Source: Anastrepha obliqua (lineage: Eukaryota; Arthropoda; Insecta; Diptera; Tephritidae). From it: 64,000 bases of DNA. Below are positions 1 through 11,290 of the stretch, piece by piece. The stretch is taken from positions 3,906,001-3,970,000 of the forward strand of contig NC_072896.1 in the NCBI RefSeq assembly GCF_027943255.1, given 5' to 3'. Every line of letters begins with the position of its first letter. The stretch's first letter is position 1. The notes beneath the pieces were generated by a model. The model saw only the letters and a list, made by a program, of their open reading frames with translations, was not told the origin of the DNA and did no database searches. The translations under genes were made by a program, and so were the position numbers.

Positions 1-2
1 AC

Positions 3-318
3 ACAAGGAACGAAACCATTGATCTTTTACGGGAAAAGTTTCCGGTCCGTGTTATCTCTCGGAGAGGTGATCACAATTGGCCACCGAGATCTTGTGATAT
101 AATGCCTTGATGCCCTTTTCCTTTGGGCCCTGGTGAAAGAGAAGGTCTACGCCAACAGTTCAGCACCGATTCAAGACCTCAAAGATGGAATTTGTGAGAC
201 TATCGAGGACATAGGGCAGCCACTTTGCAATTCGGTTATGGAAAATTTCATGAAAAGGATATTGTGCTGTAAGCGTGGTCGTGGTGGTCATTTGCTTGAT
301 GTTATTTTCCATTATTAA
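3..318 (+). pseudogene. mariner (DD41D-type) transposase, C-terminal part, cut by window start
   Basis: This is the C-terminal catalytic end of a mariner-superfamily transposase, which cuts and pastes its own element through a DDE/D active site. From base 3 the frame reads through VISRRGDHNWPPRSCD, the segment just before the last catalytic Asp. A one-base shift near 100-104 then moves the frame to LDALFLWALVKEK and on to a stop at 316-318. The same segment occurs in the DD41D copies at 17 kb and 40.5 kb. The first two catalytic Asp residues lie outside the window. The shift shows it is a relic. Bases up to about 450 are probably its 3' untranslated region and terminal repeat, but no repeat end is visible. 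Confidence 0.75.
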
Positions 319-616
319 CGGCATACCTTCCTCTTTATAACGAAATAAACATCCGATAATTTATATTAAAAAATAGCATTATTCTTTCAATATCAAAATA
401 ACACCTCTTATTAAAAACCCTTTACTTTGCTTGTTTGTTTAAGTGTCTGATAAAAAACAGATAAAAACCACTTCGAACGTTATCTAGTAGATAATTTTGT
501 TGGCCTTCGAATGAAATTTAAAAAAAACTTCTACATCAAAAGGTGCAGTCTTTCGAGTTGGAATGATTTAAAGATTTTCTAGTCGGTAATAAAATACGCT
601 GGATATTCGTTTAGGT
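319..616. other. AT-rich spacer, no gene
   Basis: I see no coding region here. The first part is probably the 3' end of the mariner to the left; the rest holds nothing I recognise. Confidence 0.5.
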
Positions 617-725
617 TATCATCATAATCTTCTGGCACTACAGCTCTTTGTGAGCTTTGGCCTGCTGCACGCTATAGCTCGCTTGCGGACTTTCGCCAAT
701 TCCTCATCCAAAGTTTATTGATGTC
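617..725 (-). mobile_element. RTE-type LINE, extreme 3' end
   Basis: On the minus strand this matches base for base, with scattered changes, the 3' end of the LINE at 40.16-40.3 kb. Both run from an ATGATGAT-type tail into the codons for a C-terminal QQAKAHKEL-like peptide. Only about 110 bp is recognisable, so it is a strongly 5'-truncated copy or a decayed end. Non-LTR elements of this kind insert by target-primed reverse transcription, which typically leaves such short 3' pieces. Confidence 0.6.
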
Positions 726-1440
726 CTCCTCTGGCTCGTACAGCTTTACTAACTTTACGAACTTTCGCTCTCCATATTTGCGACATCGAGTACCAATCAC
801 TATATATTGAGCTTTAGTGTGCTTACTAAAGTACGCATCAATCGAATTGCAAATGGACAAGAGAGAATGCTACTAGCTCTTCGCTGTAGCAGTATTTTGC
901 ACTGAGATTGCACTACGAAACTTGCAGAGATTATTGAGCGTAGTTTGAGTTTTTTTAAATACAAATAATGTGTTTTTACAAAGAAAATTTTAACAAAAAA
1001 ACTATTCAAAAAAAATATATGTACATATATTAAAATTTTAAAAATTAAAATATTGTAAATAAATGAAATGTATAAAATAAATGAAATGTATAAAAAAAAA
1101 TATTTTTCTAAAACAAAAAGAGTCAATTTTTAAAATAATAATAAAAAATTTAACAAAAGTTTTTTTCCAACAAAAAAAAATGTATAATGCTTTTATCCAA
1201 AAACTATCAAAACACAACTCAAAAATGTTATGGAGAACCGCAGATATTGTACCTTAAAAGCTTGTGTACATAAATTTTGAATATTAAACAAATTTCGAAT
1301 TTAAAACCTCTTTTCAAAATTTGTCCAGCTCACAGCTAATTACATATATTCAAATCTTCAAAGAAACTAATTTTTAGAAAAATTTACACAAACGTCCAAA
1401 GTTACTGAACCACTTGCTTAGAATCGACCAATACATACTC
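726..1440. other. AT-rich stretch, no gene
   Basis: Very AT-rich with many A and T homopolymers. No open frame has a recognisable domain. Nothing else is seen. Confidence 0.5.
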
Positions 1441-1629
1441 GACATATTTCCGTCACGCCAAGGCACCCGCTACGATACTAACAACGCCTTTTAATACCCA
1501 TTTAAGCCCACTCACCTAACATCTCTCTGGTCAAGCGCCATCGTAAGAACTTCGTTGTTGGACAGTTAGGTGATGATATTTTATTTCTTTACTTTTGGGC
1601 TTAGTAAGCTGCTACAACAACAACAACAG
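1441..1629 (+). mobile_element. Jockey-like LINE, 3' end fragment
   Basis: This is the 3' tail of a non-LTR retrotransposon. The remnant reads HDTN-like and then KPTHLTSLW, the C-terminal peptide of the family also present at 3.05-3.84 kb. It ends in the characteristic CTACAACAACAACAAC tail. Stops and indels break the frame. Only the last 190 bp or so can be aligned to the other copy. It is a dead 5'-truncated insertion. Confidence 0.6.
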
Positions 1630-3051
1630 TCAGACACTGCACCTTCTGACTGCTCTTTTAACCAAGGTAAAGGAGATCAATCATTCGCCGCTTTCTTCAT
1701 ACTATGAAATCTACTCAAAAAACACGTCACAATTTCGAGAAGAAATCCAAAAATGGACAAAAGAACAGGCTCACTCTGAAAAATATATTGAATGCATTAA
1801 TCATAGAGTCATTTGCTTAATAAATACTAAATTTTTCCAAGAAAATGGAAGTTTTACGGCAGCTAATTAATATTGCTTGCTTGCTTTGCAATATTTCCTA
1901 AAGTTCATAATTAAATTTAAATTTTAAATTCTGTAAAAACTATTAAAACTATGTGAGCCAAGTTCTATTTATTCGTAAGTTGTGCAACCTGTGACCTGTT
2001 TATAAAATTATGCCCATTTCAATGGTATTTATGTACCTACTCATATGCGCACACACACACACACCCACACCCATTTTCCAATTCAAAGTCAAGCAAGGCA
2101 TAAATACGTTACTCATACGCCACAGCGCACAAGTGCTTCTGTTGCATTGCATACTCTACACATACGCACACACATACGTGCATAGCCGCATAAATGCAAG
2201 TGAAGTGCAGTGTGAAAAGTAAAGTCAAATGTCACATCAAATATACATAATTTGAATGAAATGAGCTCACTATATTCCACATGGATCATGGAGGCTGCCT
2301 TTGGGGGAACGGAATGCGCAGATTCATAGCTGGAGTAATTGAAATTAGCATTGCTGGCAACGGAATTGCCATTAGTTTAAGCCTCGCTTACTCACTCACC
2401 TACTGACGGACTCGACTAACTGACTGACTTTTGACTTTTGACAACACAATTTTCCACGAGAATTTTCAGCCTTATTTAATAACGTAGAAATGGTTTTTCT
2501 CTTGTCACTTGTTGGCCGCTTTCCAACCACAGAAAACTAAATAAAAAAAGATTAATAAAGATTACATTTAGCGTTGCATGAGCGAATATTTGTAATGCAA
2601 CAAGACTCTTTGAATCAATGAAATTCATAAGCTTTGGAGAAAATCATGTTGGATGCAAGCCAGAGATTTTTTCATCTTGTCTCTTATTTCATGACCTTTT
2701 GAAAGGATTTTTTTAGCGGCGAGTAGGGGTTTGAAATTAAAGACAGAAATTTTTGTATACAAATATATGAAATTTTATGTGATGCACCCATTTTTATAAT
2801 TTCAAACGTGCCGAAGTGTCTGAGAGAATAGTACTTTCGAGAACAAAAGTGATTAATATGCGGTACTGGAAGCCAGATGATGTTAGCAAATATATCAATA
2901 ATACTAAGTAAAAGATACCTTAAAAGGCTATGAAAGTACTTTAAATCATATGCAAACGAGGGATGAGGTTCAGCGCACTAGACAGGGTTAGTTTATAGAC
3001 ACTTGAGGTCTTCCTACTCTCCCTCTACTCGAAAAATCTAACCCCAGCTAT
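1630..3051. other. Non-coding stretch with short CA repeat
   Basis: No gene recognised. A short (CA)n run lies near 2050-2064, and several CACACATACG-like motifs near 2160 are typical of fly intergenic DNA. Nothing else is supported. Confidence 0.45.
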
Positions 3052-3837
3052 ACATCAACAGAGCTTCCGTAAAGTGCACAGTAAAAGCACAGCACTTATC
3101 GTCATAAACGCAGGTCAGCCGCGGGTTTAACCAAGCCGCTCCTGCGAGAGGACTGTCCTGGTAACGTTGCACTTGTCGACAGTTTTTCATAGAGTCAACC
3201 ACTCTACGCTATTAGCTGGTATCTAACAGACGACTCTTCCACCGAAACTGAAGAGGTGGTCCGCGAATTATCTGTTTTGGTCCAGAGCACAGCTCAAAAC
3301 AGAAGAAGATGAAGCAGGATGTATCGCATTGTCATATCCTTCCACTCTTGCTTTTCAACTTCTATATCTCGAAACTCCCTCAAGCACTGGAGGCAGTTTC
3401 CTATGTTGACGCTTGTGCGATAACGCCGTCCGGCAATGACGTCGATTACTTGTAGACAGAAATAAAATGACATTCATCGAGAGTCTCTTACCGCTTTCCT
3501 AAACTTCCCACCTTCGAATGCCGTTATCGGAGGCCAACCACCACCTATTGCAGACGAAGAGCTTCAGCTGGCTCGTGAGACTCGCTTAACTTTGGCTCAG
3601 TTACGATCTGAATATTGTAGCAGATTAAACTCCTACTTATCCGGTATGTGAAGGCACATCGCACGATACTAACCATCTATTCGCATGCCCTCGTAAACCC
3701 ACTCACCTAACATCCCTCCCCCTGTCGACGCAACCTGTCGAAACAGCAGGTTTTCTGGGACTACCGTTCGTTGAGCTAGTCGACGAAGATCGGTAACTAC
3801 ACCGTACTTGGAGGACTTAGTGAACTACTACAACAAG
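3052..3837 (+). mobile_element. Jockey-like LINE, internally deleted and decayed
   Basis: Reverse transcriptase remnants in several frames show the family. A FRKVHS peptide near 3060 is followed by an LTLHLSTVFHRVNHSTLLAG-like palm segment (near 3160-3220), FNFYISKLPQALEAV, and a damaged YADD box reading SYVDACAI (near 3390-3420). The sequence then jumps directly to the C-terminus: VIGGQPPPIADEELQL, LAQLRSEYCSRLNSYL, a KPTHLT peptide and the CTACAACAAG tail. About 200 residues between palm and C-terminus are missing compared with related elements as I know them. The YADD to YVDA change alone would kill polymerase activity. The same family occurs at 1.44 kb (plus) and 48-51 kb (minus). Confidence 0.7.
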
Positions 3838-5607
3838 TGCATGCATTCATGTATGTACGCATTTTTTGGGAAATGAAAGTTAAAAGGTTGAATTTAACGC
3901 TTTTTCAAAAGCTAATGATCTTGGGGCACCTCTTAACATATGATGAGGTAACTAATATTTTATAAATTCATTTCCGGGATGGTAAGCCAACTTTGTGTAG
4001 GTCTGCCAAGAGCGGTTAGAAAAAAATATATATTTTCGATCCAGCTTAATATATTATATATTTTTTATTTTAGTAAAATTGTACACATTTTTTAATTAAA
4101 TTCTGTAATTTTGCTGAACTGAGGGTCAGGAGTGTCTTAAATTTATTTAAAAAACCAGTTTCTATAAGCATTGTGTAGGTTTTGAATGATGGATTATCGA
4201 AAATAAAGGAGAAAGAAAAGCAAATTTTGATTTGTAATGCATTCAAGTTAAGAAAGGATTTCACCAAGTTAGGAAAGGATAGTAAGGGTAGGCCAGGAAA
4301 TTTACATCCAGCATCTGTGATAATATTTACTACGTAAGCTTAATGATTTTTTGGAAATTTTGTTTATTTATGGTGCCAACTATAGCAGCAAATATTTCCT
4401 CCACCCGAACTGTGGGATTTCAGTGGGAAAACCTCTGGAAATTAGTTAAACACCATAAAAAGAGTTTACTAGCCATGCAGTCGTCTCGCTGCTCTACAAC
4501 CAAGCAAACGCCAAGCAGCTGACGACAGCAACGCGCAACCCAATTACGTGTCATATAATCCCGATAGTCTATTTTTAAGTGTTTAACTAAAAAAGTACTT
4601 ACTTACAAAAAAAGTTATCCCATTTTTTTGTAGCGCAATTCATCATCAGCCCCTCTGCATAACAAGTAGGCTGATTTGTTCATTTTATTCCCTTTTTAAA
4701 CAAAAATCAGAATATCAAATATTCCGCAGCTACTAGCCAGTTAACCTCTGCGCCAAAGGATGCGCTAGCAACTCAATATGAGCACTTTTTTGTTTGCCAT
4801 TCAAACAAAGAGAGCAACGCACAGGAAAAACTGCTTTGCAGCAATGCAGTAAAAGTAAAAAGAATAAAAATAAAAAAATAAAAAGAAAAATAAGCAACAA
4901 GAAAATAGCTGCAAGCCACTAAAAATACCCACAAAGTGCTGAAATTACCAAAAAAGTTTACTCCCACCCAGCAAACACTGCTGTAAACACTTTCAATGAA
5001 CAAAAGTTCGCAAATGCACATACATATACCCATACATGCATACATGTATACGCGTATCATCCAGATAGATCAGTACACAAATACATACATACATACATAA
5101 GCAGTTACCAAATGCACACAACATAATTGAATTTGCTGAAATAAAAAAATTACATAGCATACTTGCGGGCGCAATAGTGATAGTGGCCTATGCAAACATA
5201 TAATACTTTTCGACAAACTAACTGTACGTTCAAGTTTAAAGTGAGCAAGCCGTCAACGCCGTTTTGCCTTTCACTGTCTGCTCATTTATTGGCCTGACGC
5301 CAAACGATGTTGCGACGCGAAAGCACGACAACAACAAACTTGTGTTGGCCAACAAAAGGATTCCTAGACGCACATACCTACCCGAGCTTAATCATTTACA
5401 CAAAACAACGTTTGCTTTAAAATATACTCCTTAGCGCTTCAGCCCCCACTGACATGGCAGGCGGGAAAGGCGCAGCTTGAGCAGCGCGCGCGCGCTCATC
5501 AGCCGACAAAAAAGCGCTCAATTTCAACATATCTCCTTCTACTTCGTCGCTTGCCATTTAGTTCTTAATTTATTTTATATTTTTTTCTTCTGCTTGCCAT
5601 TCCTTTT
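3838..5607. other. Apparently unique AT-rich sequence
   Basis: No recognisable gene or TE. It includes ACAT microsatellite-like runs near 5078-5100 and a small GC-rich patch with alternating CG near 5480-5500. Parts look like fly non-repetitive intergenic or intronic DNA. Confidence 0.4.
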
Positions 5608-5636
5608 GTGCAAAAATGTCATTTCAATAGAATTAC

Positions 5637-5828
5637 CAGCATGCGCCGCATCCTTAATGTAAAACGTTTAGTCTGTCCGTCCATGCAAACGAGTAAGGAA
5701 ACTATTGAAAGCAACAGTTGCAGTTGCAGTTGCACTGATTGTAGCTCAGCGCATGCATCCTCCGCCCACTGCTGTGGATTGTTTGTCCAAAAAGGCTCTT
5801 TTATTATCTCAAATGAAATGGCGAAGAG
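5637..5828 (+). other. Low-confidence candidate exon with strong splice donor
   Basis: An open segment, with an in-frame ATG near 5641, ends at a consensus donor (AAGAG then GTAAGT, donor G at 5829). Upstream is a T/C-rich tract ending in AG near 5628-5636. The peptide has a Cys/Ser-rich run (SNSCSCSCTDCSS) that looks more like simple-sequence DNA than a protein domain. I cannot identify a product. It may be only a chance splice-like site before the GTAT microsatellite. Confidence 0.15.
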
Positions 5829-5836
5829 GTAAGTAG

Positions 5837-5860
5837 GTATGTATGTATGTATGTATGTAG
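5837..5860. repeat. (GTAT)n microsatellite
   Basis: Six tandem units of the tetranucleotide GTAT, with one imperfect end. Confidence 0.9.
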
Positions 5861-5864
5861 GAAG

Positions 5865-6965
5865 TTAGCTTGGTGACGCAGCTGCTAGTTTGTTGCATTT
5901 GAGCTGCCAGATTTGCTTCTTTTGCTTTATTCATTTTATTCACCTAATTAAATCCTAATCTAATCTTGCTGGAAATCGTATTTCGGGTTTATGGTATTGT
6001 TAAAAAATAAAGTAGCAATTGGTACAAATGAAATGGTGGATTAAATCGCTGATAAATAAAGTGGGATGCTTTCTCGCATTAAAATTTAGGATCACTTTAG
6101 AGCAGTTGTCGATCTGAACTGTTGCGAATGTTACCGGCCGCACGAATTTCGTTGATGTTTCCTCTGGTAGCTGCCATACAAATGTAAGAAAGAGATTTGC
6201 TAGGATTCTGCACTTCAAAATGTATACCCGAGGTACGAGAACTTCTTTTGTTAATTAAAAACAATTCGTAACTGACAAGCAAATCGGATATAGTTAAAAT
6301 AATTACGTGATAAAATTTTAAAATTAAAAGAAGTTGCGTATTTTTGAAATCTATTTTATGAACTAATTCTTTTAATGCATTTTAAAAAATTTGTTTATGT
6401 TTTTCCTTATAATTGACGTACCACATAATTGTTTAAAAAAGTCTACTGATACGCCATGATTCAATGATAAAAGGTTTGCTCAGTAAGCAGCTTTCTCGTT
6501 CTCTCTTGACAAATCGGTTCCCTTAGCAAGACACTGGGTTGCTAGCTCTGGAAATTTCGAGTAAAAGTGGAGGAAAAAACATTTCATTTTCAAAATGGTC
6601 TGTTTACGAGCAACAACTAGCTATAGAGTTTTCATCGGTATGTTCAGGACTATGATAGTATGACATGGAATACATACCGCTTAAGTGAGGACATGATAGA
6701 GTAATTGACTCAATCCGAGACCGATGAGTTGAGAAATCACAAAGCTTTATTTCTTATGATGTGGTCATTTAGACGGAATTTATGTTTCGCAAAGAGCTAG
6801 CATTTCTCAAACAGTTACGGCAGGGATAATTTAATAGTCCCGACGCGATCGATAACATTTCAGACCTCATTATAAAAAAGTTGGGATTGACGGAACTGGT
6901 TTCCAGTGAGACCACCTGCCCATGGATGGATGAAGTGCCCAGAGAAGGCTTAGCAAAGCACAGTA
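5865..6965. other. No recognised gene
   Basis: AT-rich sequence with short open frames on both strands, none with a domain I recognise. It ends against the SINE tail at 6968. Confidence 0.4.
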
Positions 6966-6967
6966 CC

Positions 6968-7117
6968 AGCATGAAAAAGCTCCACATAAAAAACCATCTG
7001 CCGGAATCGGCTTAAAACTGCAGGCCCTTCCACTTGTGGAAAGCGCGCTACGAAAAGGAGGAGGATCTCGGCGAAACACTTAACAGAACTGCACGTGCCA
7101 ATTATTTGTTTATTTTT
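6968..7117 (+). mobile_element. tRNA-derived SINE, 3' part
   Basis: This 150 bp matches the 3' half of the SINE at 34853-35173. It shares CATGAAAAAGCTCC, a CATCTGCCGGAATCGGCTT-like block, GGAGGAGGATCTCGGC and the terminal GTGCCAATTATTTG. The tRNA-like head is missing. A central block present in the other copies has been replaced or deleted. Confidence 0.7.
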
Positions 7118-7757
7118 AACAAAAAAGTTTCATACTGGCGAAACCTTGCAACTTCGCGATCGGTTTTTAAATTAGAAATTAATTCACAAAATAAAATATT
7201 GGATTAATTGAAATAATTTCTTGTTTTAATATTAGACTTGGCAATTTCCGATAATAACTTCTATTTGGACCATTCTTTATATTTTTTCTTCTTAATTGGC
7301 CAAGTTTAACAAAGCGCGTCAGTCGTTTCTTTCTCGTGCTAACCGGCGCCAATTGGATACAGGCCAAGTTCTTCTCCACCTGATCCTTCCAACGCAGAGG
7401 AGGCCTTCCTCTCCCTCTGCTACCTCCAGCTGGGACCGTATCGAATACTTTCAGAGCCGGAACGTTTGTATCCATTCGGACGACACTCTTCACTCTTTAT
7501 TCACTGCGCTATGTCTATGTCGTCGCAAAGCTCATAAAGCTCATCGTTCCATCGTCTGCGGTATTCGCCGTTACCAACGTGCAAAGGTTCAAAAATCTTC
7601 CGCAGAATCTTTATCTCAAACACTCCAAGCGTCGCTTCATCGGAGTAGTTAGTCCAAAGTAGCACTTGTTGGCAAGAGAGATTCTACGTTGGATTTCAAG
7701 GCTAACATTGTTATCGGTGTTAATGCTGGTTCCTAAATAAACGAAGTCTTTTACAAC

Positions 7758-8999
7758 CTAGAAATTATAACTGTCTACAGTGACGTGGGTGCCGATACGC
7801 GAGTGCGCCGACTGTTTGTTTGAAGACAGGAGGTACTTCGTTTTGTACCCGTTCACCACCAGACCCATTCGCTTTGCTTCTTTATCCAGTTTGGAGAAGG
7901 CGCGGTTGTTAAGACCGATGATGTCAATATCATCGGCAAACGCCAACAATTGTACGCTCTTATAAAAAATTGTGCCTGCGCGATTAAGTTCTGCGGCTCG
8001 TACGATGCTCTCCAACATCAGGTTAAAGAATACACACGACAGCGAGTCACCCTGTCTGAAACCTCGTTTGGTATCAAACGGCTCGTAGAGGTCCTTCTCA
8101 ATTCTGACGGCGCTGCTGGTGTTGAGCAACGTCATCTTGCAAAGCCGTATTAGTTTTGTGGGGATACCAAATTCAGACATCGCGGCGTACAGGTACCGTA
8201 CTGTCGAATGCAGCTTTGAAATCGACGAAAAGATGCTGTGTGTCGATTCTCCTTTCATGGGTCTTTCCAAGATTTGGCGCATTGTGAATATTTGGTCGAT
8301 GGTGGACTTTCCAGGTCTGAAGCCACACTGATAAGGTCCAATCAGTTGGTTGACGGTGGGCTTCAGTCTTTCACACAATACGCTCGCTAGAACCTTATAG
8401 GCGATATTTAGAAAACTAATCCCGCGGTAATTGGCACAAATTGCAGGATCGCCCTTCTTATGGATTGGGCAGAGCACACTTAAATTCCAATCGGCAGGCA
8501 TGCTTTCATCCGACCATATTTTGCATAGGAGCTGATGCATGCACCTTACCAGCTCCTCGCCGCCATGTTTGAATAACTCAGCCGGCAGTCCGTCGGCGCC
8601 TGCGGCTTTGTTGTTCTTTAGCCGCTTTATCGATAGTCTCATCTCGTCATGATCGGGTAGCGGAACGACAATTCCGTCGTCAACGATTGGGGTATCGTGA
8701 TCTTCACTTTCTCGCCGACATGCGCAGCTGTCACTGTTTAATAGGTTCGAGAAGTGTTCCCTCCATAATTTAAGATTGTTCTGTACGTCAGTCACCAGTT
8801 CGCCGTTTTTGTTCTTACAGGAAAACGCCCCGGTCTTAAAACCTTCTGTAAACCGCCGAACTTTTTGATAGAATTTTTGGGCGTTATTTCTGTTGGCCAG
8901 CATCTCAAGCTCTTCGCACTCTCGTATTTCGGCCTCTCGTTTCTTCTTTCGGATAATACGTCTCTCTTCCTTGTTTAGCTCTCTGTAGCGATCCCACAT
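7758..8999 (-). pseudogene. LINE reverse transcriptase (413-residue open frame)
   Basis: The frame is open for 413 residues from an ATG at 8999. Reverse transcriptase landmarks are KNNKAAGADGLPAELFK (finger region, about residue 120), CPIHKKGDPAICANYRGIS, GFRPGKSTIDQI, RGFRQGDSLSCVFFNLMLE and the catalytic LAFADDIDIIG (about residue 355). Motif A is scrambled. Where relatives carry a V-DFKAAFDS segment, this frame reads SSISKLHSTV, while the neighbouring frame still encodes it. A missing base near 8265 and a compensating change near 8190 flip the frame for about 25 residues. The protein would therefore lack its first catalytic Asp. No terminal C-domain is joined to it. Confidence 0.8.
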
Positions 9000-9334
9000 G
9001 GCTCGCGTTGCGCCCGATCGCAGCGTGGCTCTATAGGCGGCATCCTTTCTTTCTGCGGCAGCATGACATTCCTCGTCGTACCAATTGTTTTTTCGGGCTC
9101 ACCGGAATCCGATTTCTTCTTCGGTGGCGGTACGTAGGGAGCGAGAAATGTTGCTCCATTGCTCGTGCATGCCGGTTTGTTGGGCAGTGCTCTCTGAGAG
9201 CAGGAGTGAGGGTCGAGTGGCGAATCTTCTGGCTGCCTCTTGCGAGTGCAGCTTTTCGATGTTGAACATTCTTTGCGTTGGTAGATGTCCGTTTTTTGCT
9301 GCACAGAGGCGTGTGCGCAGTTTGGCTGCAACAA
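8975..9334 (-). pseudogene. LINE ORF, linker between endonuclease and RT
   Basis: Minus-strand sequence just upstream of the RT frame. Peptides such as LCAAKNGHLPTQRMFNIEKL and NNWYDEECHAAAERKDAAYR can be read in the frame joined to the RT with one stop between. These are the usual linker in RTE-type LINEs between the end of the endonuclease and the RT. The copy is truncated beyond about 9360. Confidence 0.55.
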
Positions 9335-9360
9335 GGTAATGATCCGAGTTGATGTTGGGT

Positions 9361-9656
9361 CTTATATTTATATTAATTAAAATTTATTTTTAAATCGTTC
9401 GCAGTTTCTTTCCATTTAAGTAAGAAAATACTTTTTTGCTATCATTTTTACCAAAAAGGATTTAATTTGTTCCACTTTATTCACCTTCTTAAATTCAACG
9501 TTTTGTAAGGGGCGTCAAAAATCGAATGTCAGTAGTGAGCAGACCTTTAATAATTGAATCATGCTGTTTCGCCATATTTCAAAATACTCGTTTGAAGTGA
9601 TATATTTCATTTTCTATGTACAAAATTAAACAAAAAATGTCGATGTAAAACTCATA
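9361..9656. other. AT-rich spacer
   Basis: I see no gene and no clear repeat boundary. Confidence 0.4.
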
Positions 9657-9775
9657 TGGGTGCCAGTCCAAAATGAGATGGCAGTTAACCGCTTGGATGA
9701 CGAGTTGGCTAGACAGCGTACGTTTGATTTGGTTTATCCGTGCAACAAAGAGGTTTGAGGATTCTTCGCATTAGC
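9657..9775 (+). mobile_element. RNase H fragment of a LINE
   Basis: The translation WVPVQNEMAVNRLDDELARQ is a decayed form of the WVPGH...GN..AD.LAR block that carries the last catalytic Asp of the RNase H domain in I/Loa/R1-type LINEs. A PCN peptide and a stop follow. Only this block is recognisable. Confidence 0.55.
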
Positions 9776-10521
9776 TGTGGTCTGCTCCTCCCATGATTTA
9801 GCTCAGCAAATGCTTTGCAGAAACATTGACTTCCTTTCTGCCGAGGAATATTCAGTGGCTATCAAATCTCTTGTTAGTGGTGGCGTTCTTACCCAAGCTT
9901 TGTACGATGTGTTCGGATTGAACACAATTTCCACCTCCTTGTGCCATAAGTGTATGGGGAAAAATCATCCCAGCAACTATTATGCAGATGCCCCATTTGG
10001 TTGTGGAATTTTTTCGTCAACTAAATTCCTATCCTATTTTGAATTTTCTTCACAGTACTATTACAGTAGACAATTTCTTTGCGGAACTGTCTCAGCCTGA
10101 TTGATGCACTTTCGTTGCATGTTGAAAAGCTAACAACGATTAGATAATGTGCGCTAAATTCACAATTTGATACTCCTTTGAATGAAAAATGTATGCAAAT
10201 CGTTATTGCATACAGTAATATTAGAGAAAAATACAGTGAAATTATAACTTTTTGCCACCAAAAATTTGTGGGTCCCCGAAAAAAACAACTTTTTGTTTTA
10301 TAAGTATTTAGAACGAGTGTAGTAAAGTTGATCAGCTTATTTTTCTCTTACACTTTTACGCGACTTCTGCTACTGAATTTCATCAAAATTGAGTGATGAA
10401 ATTTTTAAGTGAGCTCACCTGCTGAGTTTTGCCTCATATGCTGATTACCCTCACTTGCTTTAGCAGACAAATTTCAATATTTCCCATACAATTTTTCGTT
10501 TAAGTACCCTTTTTTTACAAA
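9776..10521. other. Open frame of unknown origin and spacer
   Basis: A plus-strand frame of about 107 codons at 9777-10100 follows the RNase H scrap. Its N-terminal part may still be LINE-derived, but I recognise no domain. The rest, to 10521, is AT-rich with no feature. Confidence 0.3.
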
Positions 10522-11290
10522 TAGGCAGACTGGATCGAAGGAAAAATCTCCACCGAAGCTTGCACCTCTGTTTTCACTGATGGTTCCAAGATGAAATCGG
10601 TAGTCGGCAGAAGTCTTTGCATTCCTGCAGGCATGCAAAATGCTTAGGGAACGCGGAAACGAGAGAAATATTAAGCCGCGATCAAGGCTCTGAAGTCGCC
10701 ATGGTGCAGAATGAAACTTGTAAGCTCCTGTAAGGAGGAGATCAAATCTCTTGGGAGTGCAGGTAACATTTCTCTGATCTGGGTTCCACGACATAGGAAC
10801 ATAGATGGAAATGAAGTTGCTGATGAGCTTGCCAAGAAGGGGACTAAATTGGCATCAGAGACCTCCTACCCGGTCATCGGCATCCCCCTGACAGTTGTTC
10901 AGGTGGAACTGGAAAAATTATTTCTAAGGAAAGCCCACAAAAGATGGAGCTCCATTTCTTCATGTGCTATTTCGAAAACCCTTTGGCCCTAGTACAATAT
11001 ACGAAGGACTCAGGAAATCCTTTGGACTTTTCGCCCATTCAACTTCCAAACTCGTAGCTGTGTTTACAGGTCTGTGGAAGATCGGTAGACACGCGGAAAA
11101 GCTAGGGTTACCATTTAAACTCCATTACAGAAGCTGCGGTGACCTTTCAGAGAAGGAGACTGTAGAGCACTTTCTCTGTAAATGTCCGGGTTTGTCAGCT
11201 AGACGACTAAGATCACTGGGTACTCCTTTCTTTGACAGACTAAATCCCATCAATCTTCTCCATTATATCAACAGCTCTGGCTGGCTGTAG
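10522..11290 (+). mobile_element. RNase H LINE, 3' portion
   Basis: The 3' 770 bp of a LINE with a C-terminal RNase H domain. It begins at VFTDGSK (first RNase H Asp, near 10577). It continues to ISLIWVPRHRNIDGNEVADE (last Asp, near 10770-10830) and then to a C-terminal Cys/His motif: CGDLSEKETVEHFLCKC. It ends at a stop near 11288 after INSSGWL. The middle of the RNase H domain has several stops, and one frameshift lies near 10970. The copy at 28.2-29.6 kb ends in the same LSARRL...INS-GW peptide, so both belong to one family. Confidence 0.75.
10711..11290 (+). pseudogene. LINE C-terminal RNase H and Cys/His-motif frames
   Basis: Two overlapping plus-strand frames (10711-10992 and 10964-11290) hold the last RNase H motif and the CCHC-like finger. 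They are joined by a frameshift near 10975. In the family these residues follow the RT on one polypeptide. Here no RT precedes them, so this cannot be functional. Confidence 0.65.

Larger units (their letters stand above)
7282..9360 (-). mobile_element. RTE-type LINE, 5'-truncated, family 1
   Basis: A 2.1 kb non-LTR element reading on the minus strand. From its 5' side it starts in the last residues of the endonuclease domain (SDHYLV, near 9345). It passes through a linker and a long reverse transcriptase frame and ends in a C-terminal GRGRPPLRW segment near a TTCTTCTT tail (AAGAAGAA on the element strand). The layout of RT plus a short basic C-terminus, without RNase H, and the simple tail fit the RTE clade, which is my inference. 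Related pieces lie at 23.5 kb and 26.9 kb. Deletions near 7490 and 7650 remove parts of the C-terminal region. Confidence 0.8.

Noticed and set aside
4773..5060. Minus-strand membrane protein of 95 codons
   Set aside because: The hydrophobic residues come from an A-rich stretch read in reverse. No homologue is recognised and the region has no gene structure.
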